DNA of 64,000 bases, taken from contig NZ_JAUSVX010000007.1 of the NCBI RefSeq assembly GCF_030814995.1, forward strand, positions 248,001 through 312,000, read 5' to 3'. Shown one piece after another: positions 1 to 8,077 of this stretch (positions within the stretch are counted from its first letter, which is position 1; every line of letters starts with the position of its first letter). Source of the DNA: Labrys wisconsinensis. Lineage in GTDB: Bacteria; Pseudomonadota; Alphaproteobacteria; Rhizobiales; Labraceae. Below the pieces are notes generated by a model. The model did not search any database. It was not told the DNA's origin and worked only from the letters and a program-made list of their open reading frames with translations. The translations under genes were made by a program, and so were the position numbers.

Positions 1-1
1 G

Positions 2-2278
2 ACGCTGCCGGACGGCACGCGCCGGCTCTCGGGGCTCGATGCGAGCGCCGGCGCCGCCAGCCTGTCGGGCGACCTGACGCTGCAGCCGCGCAATCTCGTG
101 ACCGGCAGCCTGGCCGCCAACGTGCCCGACATGGCGGCGATTGCGCCGCTGCTGCTGATCACGGCCTCCGGCAGCCTCGTCGCCGACGTGGCGCTCACCG
201 TCGAGGACGGCAGGCAGGATGCCGGCGTCAAGGCGCAGGCGAAGTCTCTCAAGATCGAGACCACCACGGTCGGCTCGGCCGACATCGACCTCAACGGCAC
301 GGACCTCCTCGGCGTGCCCGGCCTCGCCGGCAAGGCCGATGCCCGCGCCATCCAGCTCGGCAGCTTCGCCATCCGCCAGGTGCTGGCGACGGCGGAGCAG
401 CGCGGCGGCGCGACCGCCTTCCGCGTGCAGGGCGACATGCCGCGCGGCTCCGTCAAGGTGGCGGGCGCCCTCACCGGCGCGCAAGGCGGCTTCGACGTCC
501 GGCTCGACACGCTCGACGTCAGGCAGGAGGGCGTCAGCGCCGCGCTGGCGGCACCGGTCACCATCGCCAGCCGCGCCGAGGGCATCACCATCCCCAAGGC
601 ACTGCTGCGCATCGGCCAGGGCGGCACCGTCTCGATCGCCGGCCTCGTCGGCCAGCGGCTGGCGCTCGACGCTGTCGTCACCGCCCTGCCCGCCTCCCTG
701 GCGAACATCGCTTCGCCCGGCCTCGGCGCCAGCGGCACGCTCTCGGCCACGGCCAAGGTGACGGGCACCGGCGCGGCGCCGGTGGCGGACTTCGAAGTAC
801 GGGGCGAAAGCCTTTCTGCCAATGCGCTGCGCGGCGTCGGCCTCACGCCGCTGCAACTCGCCGCCAAGGGCCATTTCGCCAACCGGACGGTGGCGCTCGA
901 CGCCACGGTCAGCGGTGCCGGCGGCCTGTCGGTCAAGGCCCGGGGCAACGTGCCGCTCGCGGGCGGCGGCCTGGCCGTGGACGTGCAGGCCTCGGCGCCG
1001 CTGGCGCTCGCCAATGCCATGATGGTGGAGCGTGCCGACAAGCTCACCGGCACGCTCACGCTCGATGCCCGCGTCACCGGCGCCCTGGCCGAGCCGGCGG
1101 TCAGCGGCCGGGCGGTCGTGGCGGGCGGAACCTTCACCGATCCCGACAGCGGCATGAAGCTCACCGGCATCGGCGGCAGCGTCCGCTTCGACGGCCAGCG
1201 GGCGACGATCGAGCAGTTCGCCGCCACCACGCCGGGCGGCGGCACGCTCGGCCTCAGGGGCTCGGTCGGGCTGAAGCCGGACTATCCCGCCGACCTCGCC
1301 ATCACGCTGCGCAATGCCAAGCTCTCCGACGGCAACCTCGCCACGGTGCAGCTCAGCGGCGACATGACCGTGCGCGGCGGCCTGACCGGCCAGCCGGTGA
1401 TCGGCGGCCGCATCAGCATCGCCCGCGCCGAGATCACCATTCCCGAGCGCTTCCCCGCCAACGCCGCCCTGCTCGGCGTCAAGCACCTGGCGACGCCGCC
1501 CGAGGTGCTGCGCACGCTCGCCAAGGCCAAGATCGTCAACGGCGGGCGCAAGGGCAAGGCGGGCAAGGCCGGCGGGCCGAGCAACATCGTGCTCGACCTG
1601 ACCATCGACGCGCCGTCCAAGATCTTCGTGCGCGGCCGCGGGCTCGACACCGAGCTCGGCGGCGAGCTCAAGCTCACCGGCCCGATCTCCAACGTCTCCC
1701 CGGTCGGCTCCTTCCAGATGCGCCGCGGCTCGCTCGACGTGATCGGCCAGCACATCAACTTCGACAGCGGCTCGGTCGTGCTGACCGGCGACCTCAACCC
1801 GACGATCGATTTCGTGGCGACGACGCGCAACTCGTCGATCACGGTGACGGCGCGGGTCACCGGCCAGGCCTCCGACCCGCAGATCGTGCTGTCCTCGGTG
1901 CCGGAGCTGCCGCAGGACGAGGTCATGGCGCAGTTCCTGTTCGGCCACAGCATCTCCGACCTCTCGCCCTTCCAGATCGTGCAATTGGCGACCGCGGTGG
2001 CCCAGCTCGCCGGCGGCTCCTCCGGCCCGGACCTGCTCGGCAGCATCCGCAAGTCGACCGGCCTCGACAATCTCGGCATCGTCACCGACGCCCAGGGCAA
2101 TGCGGCGGTGCAGGCCGGAAGCTACATCACAGACAAGGTCTATCTCGGCGTCACCACCGGCGCCCGGGGCGACACCAATGCCGCCATCAATCTCGACATC
2201 ACCAAGAACCTGAAGCTGCGCGGCGAGACCGGCACCGACGGCTCGAAGGCGGGCGTGTTCTACGAGCGGGAATATTGA
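2..2278 (+). CDS. tamB: TamB translocation and assembly module, C-terminal part (5' end outside window)
   Basis: The reading frame is open from base 2 and ends at a TGA, so the window holds only the C-terminal ~758 residues. The protein is long, low in complexity and rich in Gly, Ala, Thr and beta-strand-like repeats. It ends with the conserved DUF490/TamB tail: a segment with PELPQDEVMAQFLFG, then a short final beta region closing on an aromatic residue (YEREY). In the known family, TamB is an inner-membrane-anchored periplasmic protein that works with the Omp85 protein TamA in outer-membrane protein assembly and in lipid transport between membranes. tamA would normally lie just upstream, outside the window. 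The family assignment is firm; the exact cargo cannot be told from sequence. Confidence 0.9.
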   Translation, partial: TLPDGTRRLSGLDASAGAASLSGDLTLQPRNLVTGSLAANVPDMAAIAPLLLITASGSLVADVALTVEDGRQDAGVKAQAKSLKIETTTVGSADIDLNGTDLLGVPGLAGKADARAIQLGSFAIRQVLATAEQRGGATAFRVQGDMPRGSVKVAGALTGAQGGFDVRLDTLDVRQEGVSAALAAPVTIASRAEGITIPKALLRIGQGGTVSIAGLVGQRLALDAVVTALPASLANIASPGLGASGTLSATAKVTGTGAAPVADFEVRGESLSANALRGVGLTPLQLAAKGHFANRTVALDATVSGAGGLSVKARGNVPLAGGGLAVDVQASAPLALANAMMVERADKLTGTLTLDARVTGALAEPAVSGRAVVAGGTFTDPDSGMKLTGIGGSVRFDGQRATIEQFAATTPGGGTLGLRGSVGLKPDYPADLAITLRNAKLSDGNLATVQLSGDMTVRGGLTGQPVIGGRISIARAEITIPERFPANAALLGVKHLATPPEVLRTLAKAKIVNGGRKGKAGKAGGPSNIVLDLTIDAPSKIFVRGRGLDTELGGELKLTGPISNVSPVGSFQMRRGSLDVIGQHINFDSGSVVLTGDLNPTIDFVATTRNSSITVTARVTGQASDPQIVLSSVPELPQDEVMAQFLFGHSISDLSPFQIVQLATAVAQLAGGSSGPDLLGSIRKSTGLDNLGIVTDAQGNAAVQAGSYITDKVYLGVTTGARGDTNAAINLDITKNLKLRGETGTDGSKAGVFYEREY

Positions 2279-2291
2279 GGCGGCACCCGTC

Positions 2292-2915
2292 TCACGGCCG
2301 GGCGGCCGGCTCGATCAGCTCCGCCTCGACGAGATAGCGCTCCGGCCCGGGCACGAGGGCTCCCAGCGGCCAGCAGGTCGCGAGGACGAGGTGGCGGCCG
2401 GGTGCCAGCGGGTCGATGCCGGAGCGGTCCCAGCGCACCACGGCCGTGCCGGTGACGGCATAGCGGAAGGCCCGGCCGTCGCGTCTGACGACCCGGATCT
2501 CGTCCCCCGGCCGGACCTCGCCGAGGAAGGCGAAATGCGTGTCGCGATGCGCCGCATAGACCGCCGTGCCGGACTCGCCGGCATCCGGCGTGCCGTTGAC
2601 GTGGCCGGGGCCGAAGGCGAGCGCCTGGCCGCTGTCGCCGGCGAGCGCGATGGCGCTGCGCCCGAACCTCGGCACCTCGATGCGCGCCGCCGGCCAGGTG
2701 TCGAACCAGGGCCAGGGCTTGACGGCGGCGCCCTCGGCGACCGATTGGGCGAAGGCGCGCTCCAGCAGCACCTGCGCCAGCGCGGCCTTGGCCGGGATCC
2801 ACAGCCCCTGCCCCGCCAGCACCAGCCCGATGGCGCCGAGCAGCGCGGCGGCTGCCCGCATCGCGCCCTGGCGAAACTCCGCAGCAGATGATTGGACCTG
2901 TCCAGACATGCTCAT
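2292..2915 (-). CDS. Class D-like proteobacterial sortase
   Basis: A 207-residue cysteine transpeptidase. Residues ~20-45 form an N-terminal membrane segment. The catalytic triad is visible: His123 in AAHRDTHF, Cys181 in LATCWP and Arg193 in ERYLVEA. I chose the ATG at 2915 because AAGGA lies just before it; the longer frame upstream has no ribosome site and runs through the intergenic hairpin. It is transcribed after the gene at 2977-5334 with a 61-base gap, and that protein carries a C-terminal sorting signal (LPQTA, hydrophobic stretch, RRR). The pair therefore looks like a dedicated sortase and its single substrate, as in the 'marine proteobacterial sortase' families (TIGR03784/TIGR03788). 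In Gram-negatives the acceptor of the cleaved substrate is not established. Confidence 0.88.
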   Translation of the reverse strand: MSMSGQVQSSAAEFRQGAMRAAAALLGAIGLVLAGQGLWIPAKAALAQVLLERAFAQSVAEGAAVKPWPWFDTWPAARIEVPRFGRSAIALAGDSGQALAFGPGHVNGTPDAGESGTAVYAAHRDTHFAFLGEVRPGDEIRVVRRDGRAFRYAVTGTAVVRWDRSGIDPLAPGRHLVLATCWPLGALVPGPERYLVEAELIEPAARP

Positions 2916-2936
2916 ATGTCCTTGCGCGATGCGGCG

Positions 2937-2964
2937 CTGCTCCGGCCCGCAGGAGCCGGAGCAG
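2937..2964 (-). promoter_or_regulatory. Intergenic hairpin between sortase substrate and sortase genes
   Basis: A perfect 10-base inverted repeat, CTGCTCCGGC at 2937-2946 and GCCGGAGCAG at 2955-2964, with an 8-base loop. No run of U follows on the transcribed strand, so it is unlikely to be an intrinsic terminator. It may protect the upstream transcript or set the ratio of substrate to sortase. Confidence 0.5.
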
Positions 2965-2976
2965 GCGTTTTCGGCG

Positions 2977-5334
2977 TCAGGCGACCGCCCGGCGGCGGCC
3001 GGCCAGGAGCAGGCCGAGGCTGAGGGCGAGCAGCGCCAGGCCGGCAGCGAGGCGCAGCTCGGCATCGGTCGCGGTCTGGGGCAGCCGCACCTGGGCGCTG
3101 CGGGTGCCCTGGCCGATCTGCACGGGCTTGACGGCGACGGCGATGCCGGCCGAGGCGTCCGCCAGCCTGACGGGATCGTCGACGTCGGCACGGCGCTGGC
3201 CCGGGATCGGCTCGGGACGCGGCGCGGCTTCGCCGTCGCGGCCGAAGACCTTGTCGAAGTCCCAGCCCGCGGGCAGGTTCAGCGGCAGGTCGGCGCGGGT
3301 GAGGCGCTCGGCCTCCGGCCGGCTCGGCGTGCGGTCGACGGCGACCAGGCTGGTGAGCCGGGTGACGAGATGGTGCTCGAGCGCCAGGGCCAGGATCCGC
3401 TTGTCGGCCTCGTCGGGCGTGATCTGGCGCAGGGTCTGCGCCACCTCCGCGTCGGCGATCTTGCGCCGGGCCCAGAGCTTCGACAGGCCCTTCCCGGGGG
3501 CCGCCTTGTCGACCGGCAGCGTCACCACCCAAGGCCGGCTGCCGATCATCCCCCTGATCTCCAGCGTGCCGGCGGGCTTGCCGAGCCGGGCGGCCAGCAC
3601 CAGCGGCTCGCCGCGATAGAGGTCCGGCAGGGCGGACGGCGTCATGTCGGCGCCGCCGGCGGAGAGGGTGGCGGTGAGGTTGGTGACGACCGGGCTCTCC
3701 AGCTTGTCGAACAGGGCGCGCATATGGTCCTGCACCTGGTCGATCGAGCCGATGGCGGTGTAGGTGCCGCGGCCGAGCTCGGCGGCGCGCGTCATCAGAT
3801 AGGTGTTGGGGGCCGAGCCGATGCCGACCATGAACACCCGCGAGCGCCCGCGCCCGGCGGAGATCGTGTCGAAGAGCTGCTGCTCGTTGCCGATCTCGCC
3901 GTCGGTCAGGAACACGACCTGGCGCAGGAAGCCGGTATCGCCCGGCCTGGGATCGGTCAGCGCCGTCTGCATCGGCGGCACCATCTCGGTGCCGCCATTG
4001 GCCTCGATCGAGGAGACGAAGCTCTGGGCCTGCGCGAGGTGCTCGGCGTCGGCCGGCACGGTGTCGGGGAACAGCGCCGTCATGGTGTCGTCGAAGCGGA
4101 TGACGTTGAAGCGGTCGGCCGGCTTGAGGCGGCCGAGGCCATAGGCGAGGCTCGCCTTGGCCTGGATCATCGACTGCCCGCCCATGGAGCCGGAATTGTC
4201 GATGACGAAGGTGACCTCGCGCGGGCGCTGCTCGGTCTCGGCCTGGACGCCGGGCGGCGGGGTGACATAGGCGAGGAGATAGTCGTTCTGCCCGAGATGC
4301 TCGCGGAACAGGCCGACGGCCGGCGCGCCGGTCGCGGCGGCCTGCCAGGTCAGCTCGAAGTCGCGATCGGCCGGCACCATGCCGCCGTCGAGGGCGACCA
4401 CGCGGGTGTCGGGCGCGGGCGCGTCGATCTTGACCTGGTGGAACGAGCTCTTGACCTCGCCGAGGGGGAAGCCCGCCTGCAGCTTCACCGATATGCTCAC
4501 CGGGTTTATCGGCCCGGCCTTGCGCGGGTCGAGCACCGGCGGCTCGATGCGGGCGCGGTCGGGCACGGGGTCGCTGACCGTGGTGCCCCAGCCGCCGCCC
4601 TCCTTGGAAAAATCGGCGCTCTGCACGATGGCCGGGCCGGGATTGTAGCGCGGCGCGACCACCAGCGGCACGCGCAGCGAGAAGACGTCGCCGGCCTGGT
4701 GCACCGGCTCCTGGTACTCGATCTGCACCACCACCGTCTCGCCGGGCCCGATATTGGCGACCGAGTTGGTGAAGATGTTGGGCCGCTCCTGCTCGATCAG
4801 GGCCGCCTTCTGGCCGGCGGCCTTGGCATCCTCGTAGATGCGCTTGGCCTCCTCGCGCTTCCGGACGTCGGCGACGACGACGCGGCGGCCGATCACCATC
4901 TTCAGGGTGTCGACCGCCGCCCCCTCCGGCAGGGGATAGACATAGACGCCCTCCACCCAGCCCTTGGTCGGGTTGTGGAAGATCTGGGTGAGGCGGGCGC
5001 GGATGGTCGGACCGCTCACCGTCAGGTCGACGTCGGTGCCGAGCTTCGGCGCCTCGACAAAGCGCCCTTCCTGCGTGCCCTGCAGCAGCAGGGAGCCGGA
5101 CTTCATGTCGTCGGGCGAGACGAACTGCGGCGCAACCTCGATCGCGCGTCCCTCGGCCCGGGCCGCGGCGGCGCAGGCGAGCAACGTGACGAAGATGAAG
5201 AGGGTGGCGAAGGCCGCGATCTCGGCGGCGGCAAGGACCGCGCGGCGCAGGGCCGCGCGAGCCGCGCGGTGCGACACCGCGCGGGGGCTGGGCGGGTGCC
5301 GCGGCGGCGCGGCGAGGAGAACGGGTGTGCTCAT
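2977..5334 (-). CDS. Sortase target protein with VIT and von Willebrand A domains
   Basis: A 785-residue exported protein. Residues ~30-58 make a long hydrophobic signal or anchor segment. A VIT (vault/inter-alpha-trypsin) domain follows at roughly 75-215, then a vWA domain from ~370 with the metal-ion site DNSGS at 379-383. The C-terminus is a classical cell-wall-type sorting signal: LPQTA at 751-755, about 18 hydrophobic residues, then RRR. This architecture matches the TIGR03788 family, always found beside its own sortase, as here. The start at 5334 follows AGGGA. The role is probably surface or periplasmic adhesion or matrix interaction by analogy with inter-alpha-trypsin heavy chains; that is inference. 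It is transcribed first, the sortase second. Confidence 0.88.
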   Translation of the reverse strand: MSTPVLLAAPPRHPPSPRAVSHRAARAALRRAVLAAAEIAAFATLFIFVTLLACAAAARAEGRAIEVAPQFVSPDDMKSGSLLLQGTQEGRFVEAPKLGTDVDLTVSGPTIRARLTQIFHNPTKGWVEGVYVYPLPEGAAVDTLKMVIGRRVVVADVRKREEAKRIYEDAKAAGQKAALIEQERPNIFTNSVANIGPGETVVVQIEYQEPVHQAGDVFSLRVPLVVAPRYNPGPAIVQSADFSKEGGGWGTTVSDPVPDRARIEPPVLDPRKAGPINPVSISVKLQAGFPLGEVKSSFHQVKIDAPAPDTRVVALDGGMVPADRDFELTWQAAATGAPAVGLFREHLGQNDYLLAYVTPPPGVQAETEQRPREVTFVIDNSGSMGGQSMIQAKASLAYGLGRLKPADRFNVIRFDDTMTALFPDTVPADAEHLAQAQSFVSSIEANGGTEMVPPMQTALTDPRPGDTGFLRQVVFLTDGEIGNEQQLFDTISAGRGRSRVFMVGIGSAPNTYLMTRAAELGRGTYTAIGSIDQVQDHMRALFDKLESPVVTNLTATLSAGGADMTPSALPDLYRGEPLVLAARLGKPAGTLEIRGMIGSRPWVVTLPVDKAAPGKGLSKLWARRKIADAEVAQTLRQITPDEADKRILALALEHHLVTRLTSLVAVDRTPSRPEAERLTRADLPLNLPAGWDFDKVFGRDGEAAPRPEPIPGQRRADVDDPVRLADASAGIAVAVKPVQIGQGTRSAQVRLPQTATDAELRLAAGLALLALSLGLLLAGRRRAVA

Positions 5335-5468
5335 CGGATATCCCTGGACCTGACGGGGCCTCGGACGGCCTCGCCTCCTTGATCGCCCGGGCGGCTGTCG
5401 GGCACGAGCCGCAAGACCGGCCTTGTTCGGCAGCGATCCGCCGGCCCCGCCTTGCGGCCGCCCGAAGC

Positions 5469-5494
5469 GTGCGGCACTGTGCGGATTTGTGCGG
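5469..5494 (+). promoter_or_regulatory. Three phased GTGCGG direct repeats upstream of XRE regulator
   Basis: GTGCGG occurs at 5469, 5479 and 5489, exactly 10 bases apart, so all three face the same side of the helix. The last copy ends 13 bases before the start codon of the regulator and overlaps its leader. This is a plausible autoregulatory operator array. Confidence 0.4.
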
Positions 5495-5507
5495 AACGGA
5501 GGACGGC

Positions 5508-6278
5508 ATGACGCTGGTGGCGGACAGCGCCTTTTCCGACGAGCAGAGCCGGGCCATCGCCGCGGCCGTGCGCGAGGCGCTGGCGCGCCGGCGCATCTCC
5601 CGGCAGCGGCTGGCGGACGAGGCCAGGATCAGCATCTCGACGCTGGAGAAGGCGCTCGCCGGCCGGCGGCCCTTCACGCTCGCGACCACCATCCGCCTGG
5701 AGGAGGCGCTCGGCGTGCGGCTGCGGCGGGCCGAGGACGCTGCGCCGGCCTCGTCAGGCGGCCTGGCGCCGGACGCGCTGGGCTCCTATGCCCGGCCGGC
5801 GGTGCGCTGGATCGAGGGCAGCTATCTCACCCTGCGCCCCTCCTTCGGCGATGTCGGCGCCATCTACGCCTACCGCACCGAGATCGGCTGGGACGAGCAG
5901 GCCGAAGCGCTGGCCTTCCGCGAGAGCGAGCGGCTCGACACCGCCTTCACCCAGTTCGGCTCGGTCTCGGTGCCGAACCAGTCCGGCCACATCTATCTCG
6001 TCACCAACCGGCACGGCCAGCACCGGCTGATCGTGCTGGGACGGCCGACCATCGCCGGCGCGATGTACGGCATCCTCACCACGCTGCAGGCCGGCCGCGG
6101 CTCGCAGCTCACCCCGGTCTCGGCGCCGATCGCCCTGGTGCCGATCGGGCCCGGCGCCGCCGTCCCGGCCTTCGGGCGGGTGACGCCGGCCGAGCGCTGG
6201 TACAGCGCCTATCGCGACCAGCTCGCCAAGGTGACGGAGGACGGCTTCGCCATGTTCCTGGCCAGCCCGCGCGGTTGA
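5508..6278 (+). CDS. XRE-type helix-turn-helix regulator
   Basis: A 256-residue protein. Residues ~28-75 form a Cro/C1-type DNA-binding domain (RISRQRLADEARISISTLEK in the helix-turn-helix). Residues ~95-250 form a second domain I cannot name, with conserved-looking aromatic and charged segments, perhaps a ligand or partner-binding module. I chose the ATG at 5508 because GGAGG lies 5 bases before it; the frame is open further upstream but has no ribosome site there. It is divergent from the sortase substrate gene (174 bases between start codons), so it might control that pair as well as itself. Target genes are unknown. Confidence 0.72.
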   Translation: MTLVADSAFSDEQSRAIAAAVREALARRRISRQRLADEARISISTLEKALAGRRPFTLATTIRLEEALGVRLRRAEDAAPASSGGLAPDALGSYARPAVRWIEGSYLTLRPSFGDVGAIYAYRTEIGWDEQAEALAFRESERLDTAFTQFGSVSVPNQSGHIYLVTNRHGQHRLIVLGRPTIAGAMYGILTTLQAGRGSQLTPVSAPIALVPIGPGAAVPAFGRVTPAERWYSAYRDQLAKVTEDGFAMFLASPRG

Positions 6279-6421
6279 CGGCGAGACGCTCCGAGCCGGC
6301 GCTGATCGGCCGGGGCTATGTCTGCTCGTAGAGGAGCACGCGGTCTGCCGGCAGGAGCTGGTCGAAACGGACCGAACCCGCCGCACGCTGCGGCTTGATC
6401 CGCCGCAGAGCACGCCTCAGA

Positions 6422-6712
6422 TCAAAACTCAAGGTCGACGTCTTTTGCGATCCGGCCTTTGCGGTGCACGAGCTTCGTCCCGAAGTCATCTTCCAGCACG
6501 ACCTTTGCGAGCGCGTATTCCAGCAACTCCATATCGGAGGCGATTCCGGACTTTTGCTTCGCGGCCGCGAGGAGGTCGCGCCGGATCCGCCCTGCGATCC
6601 GGCTGTCCTCGCCGTCGAGCAGACCAAGCTGACGCGCCGCATCGATCACCGTCCGACGCCTCAGGCTGGACGGACTCGGCGCGGATCGGGCTTCAGGGGT
6701 TGCTTTCAACAC
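6422..6712 (-). CDS. Small antitoxin-like hypothetical protein
   Basis: A 96-residue charged protein with a Ser/Pro-rich start, a basic middle (RRRTVIDAARQLGLL) and an acidic end (GRIAKDVDLEF). The size and layout recall antitoxins of small type II modules, but I recognise no specific family. A toxin partner would be expected to overlap its stop codon. The only frame there begins with TTG at about base 6427, overlaps the stop and encodes ~38 residues ending at 6316, too short for a PIN or RelE toxin. It may be an orphan antitoxin with a lost partner, or an unrelated small gene. Confidence 0.5.
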   Translation of the reverse strand: MLKATPEARSAPSPSSLRRRTVIDAARQLGLLDGEDSRIAGRIRRDLLAAAKQKSGIASDMELLEYALAKVVLEDDFGTKLVHRKGRIAKDVDLEF

Positions 6713-6769
6713 GGAGATCCCTCGTTGGACAGAATAGCAATTCTGGCCGACGGCTGCGACGGCTCGTCG

Positions 6770-8065
6770 TCAGGTGATCGGCGCCGGCGTCCCCTCCAGG
6801 TGCGGGCTGGTGAAGCCGAGCTTGACCAGCCCGGCCTTGATCTCGGGGATGGCCATGAACAGCTTCCACAACAGGCCGGTGCGGTGGTTCTCGATCATGA
6901 CGACGATCGGCCCCTGGTCGATGCCGATATAGGTGTCGGCAAACCAGTCGCGGCTCTCGCAGAAGGCGTCGACGAAGCCGAAGCGGCCCCAGACGCGGTC
7001 GCCGTGGCGGCGCAGGAAATGGCGCATCGCCCGCATCGATTCCGCCGGCGCGTAGCACAGGCTCGACAGGGCGGCCGTCGGCGAGATGGTGCCGTTGTCG
7101 TTGTCGGGCGCGTGCGCGACATAGCCGTCGGGATCATCGCTCGCCGTCAGGCCCCAGCAGTCCGGGCCGTAGCCCTCGTGGCCTTGCGGATTGGCGACGC
7201 AATAGTCGTAATTGACCCGGGTGTGGGCGACGTTCTGCTGCCAATAGTCGGCATAGCGGTCCTTGAGGCCGCGCGGGTCGAGGCCACAGAAGGAATAGTG
7301 CGAGAAGAACAGCGGCCCGCCATGGTCGGGCCCGAGCGGCAGCGTCGTGCCGTGATAGGTGCGGCCATTGGTGAAGTCCCGCCCGTTGGTATAGCCGCGG
7401 TGATAGACGTCGGCCGGAACGCCGTAGAGGGGCGAGGACGCGGCGAGGACATAGGCGATCAGGCACTCGTTCCAGCCGCGGATCTCGTGGTCGAGGGCAA
7501 AGCCGTTGGTCGGGCTCCAGTGCCAGGTCAGCACCTTGCGGCCGTCCCGGGTGTGCCAGCTCCACTCGGTCTCGCGCCAGAGCCGGGTGATCACGTCGCG
7601 CGCCTGCCGCTCGGCCGGCGTGTCGCGGTCGAAATATTGGCGGGCGCAGAGCAGGCCCTGGAACAGGAATGCGGTCTCGACCAGGTCGCCGCCATCGTCC
7701 TTGCGGCTGAAGCGGATGGTGGCGCCGGTATCGCCGTTCATGAAATGCGGAAAGAAGCCGTGATAGCAGGTGGCCCGGTCGAGGCAGGCGAGGATGCGCA
7801 CCAGGCGCTCCACCGCCGCCTCGCGCTTGACCCAGCCGCGGTCGGCGGCGACGATCAGCGCCATGGCCCCGAAGCCGGTGGCGCCGAGGGCGACCAGGTC
7901 GTTGTCGGGGTCGGCCGTGGTGGTCGTGCGGTCGCGCGCCATGCCGCTGACGGGGTGGGCGCCCTCCCAGAAGAAGCCGAAGGTCTGGCGCTGCACCGCT
8001 TCCAGCAGCGCGTCATCCGGCAGGTCGGCAAGGGCGGCGGGAGCGGGACGCTTCGATCGGGCCAT
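6770..8065 (-). CDS. Glucoamylase-family (GH144-like) glycoside hydrolase
   Basis: A 431-residue protein with the features of the PF10091 glucoamylase family. These include QRQTFGFFWEGAHPVSGMARDR near the start (split here by its aromatic and acidic residues), an HWSPTNGFALDHEIRGWNE segment in the middle, and FSHYSFCGLDPRGLKDRY and GLTASDDPDGY later on. Characterised relatives include beta-1,2-glucan hydrolases (GH144). No signal peptide is visible, so it probably acts in the cytoplasm unless exported otherwise. It starts 12 bases after the stop of the ABC transporter gene and is preceded by AAGGA, so the two form one transcription unit. Rhizobia make beta-1,2-glucans, which makes that substrate attractive, but this is inference. 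Confidence 0.75.
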   Translation of the reverse strand: MARSKRPAPAALADLPDDALLEAVQRQTFGFFWEGAHPVSGMARDRTTTTADPDNDLVALGATGFGAMALIVAADRGWVKREAAVERLVRILACLDRATCYHGFFPHFMNGDTGATIRFSRKDDGGDLVETAFLFQGLLCARQYFDRDTPAERQARDVITRLWRETEWSWHTRDGRKVLTWHWSPTNGFALDHEIRGWNECLIAYVLAASSPLYGVPADVYHRGYTNGRDFTNGRTYHGTTLPLGPDHGGPLFFSHYSFCGLDPRGLKDRYADYWQQNVAHTRVNYDYCVANPQGHEGYGPDCWGLTASDDPDGYVAHAPDNDNGTISPTAALSSLCYAPAESMRAMRHFLRRHGDRVWGRFGFVDAFCESRDWFADTYIGIDQGPIVVMIENHRTGLLWKLFMAIPEIKAGLVKLGFTSPHLEGTPAPIT

Positions 8066-8077
8066 GGAGGCATTCCT

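Noticed and set aside
2566-5382. A 938-codon plus-strand frame over the sortase region
   Set aside because: Antisense to the VIT/vWA protein and the sortase, both with clear catalytic or metal motifs.
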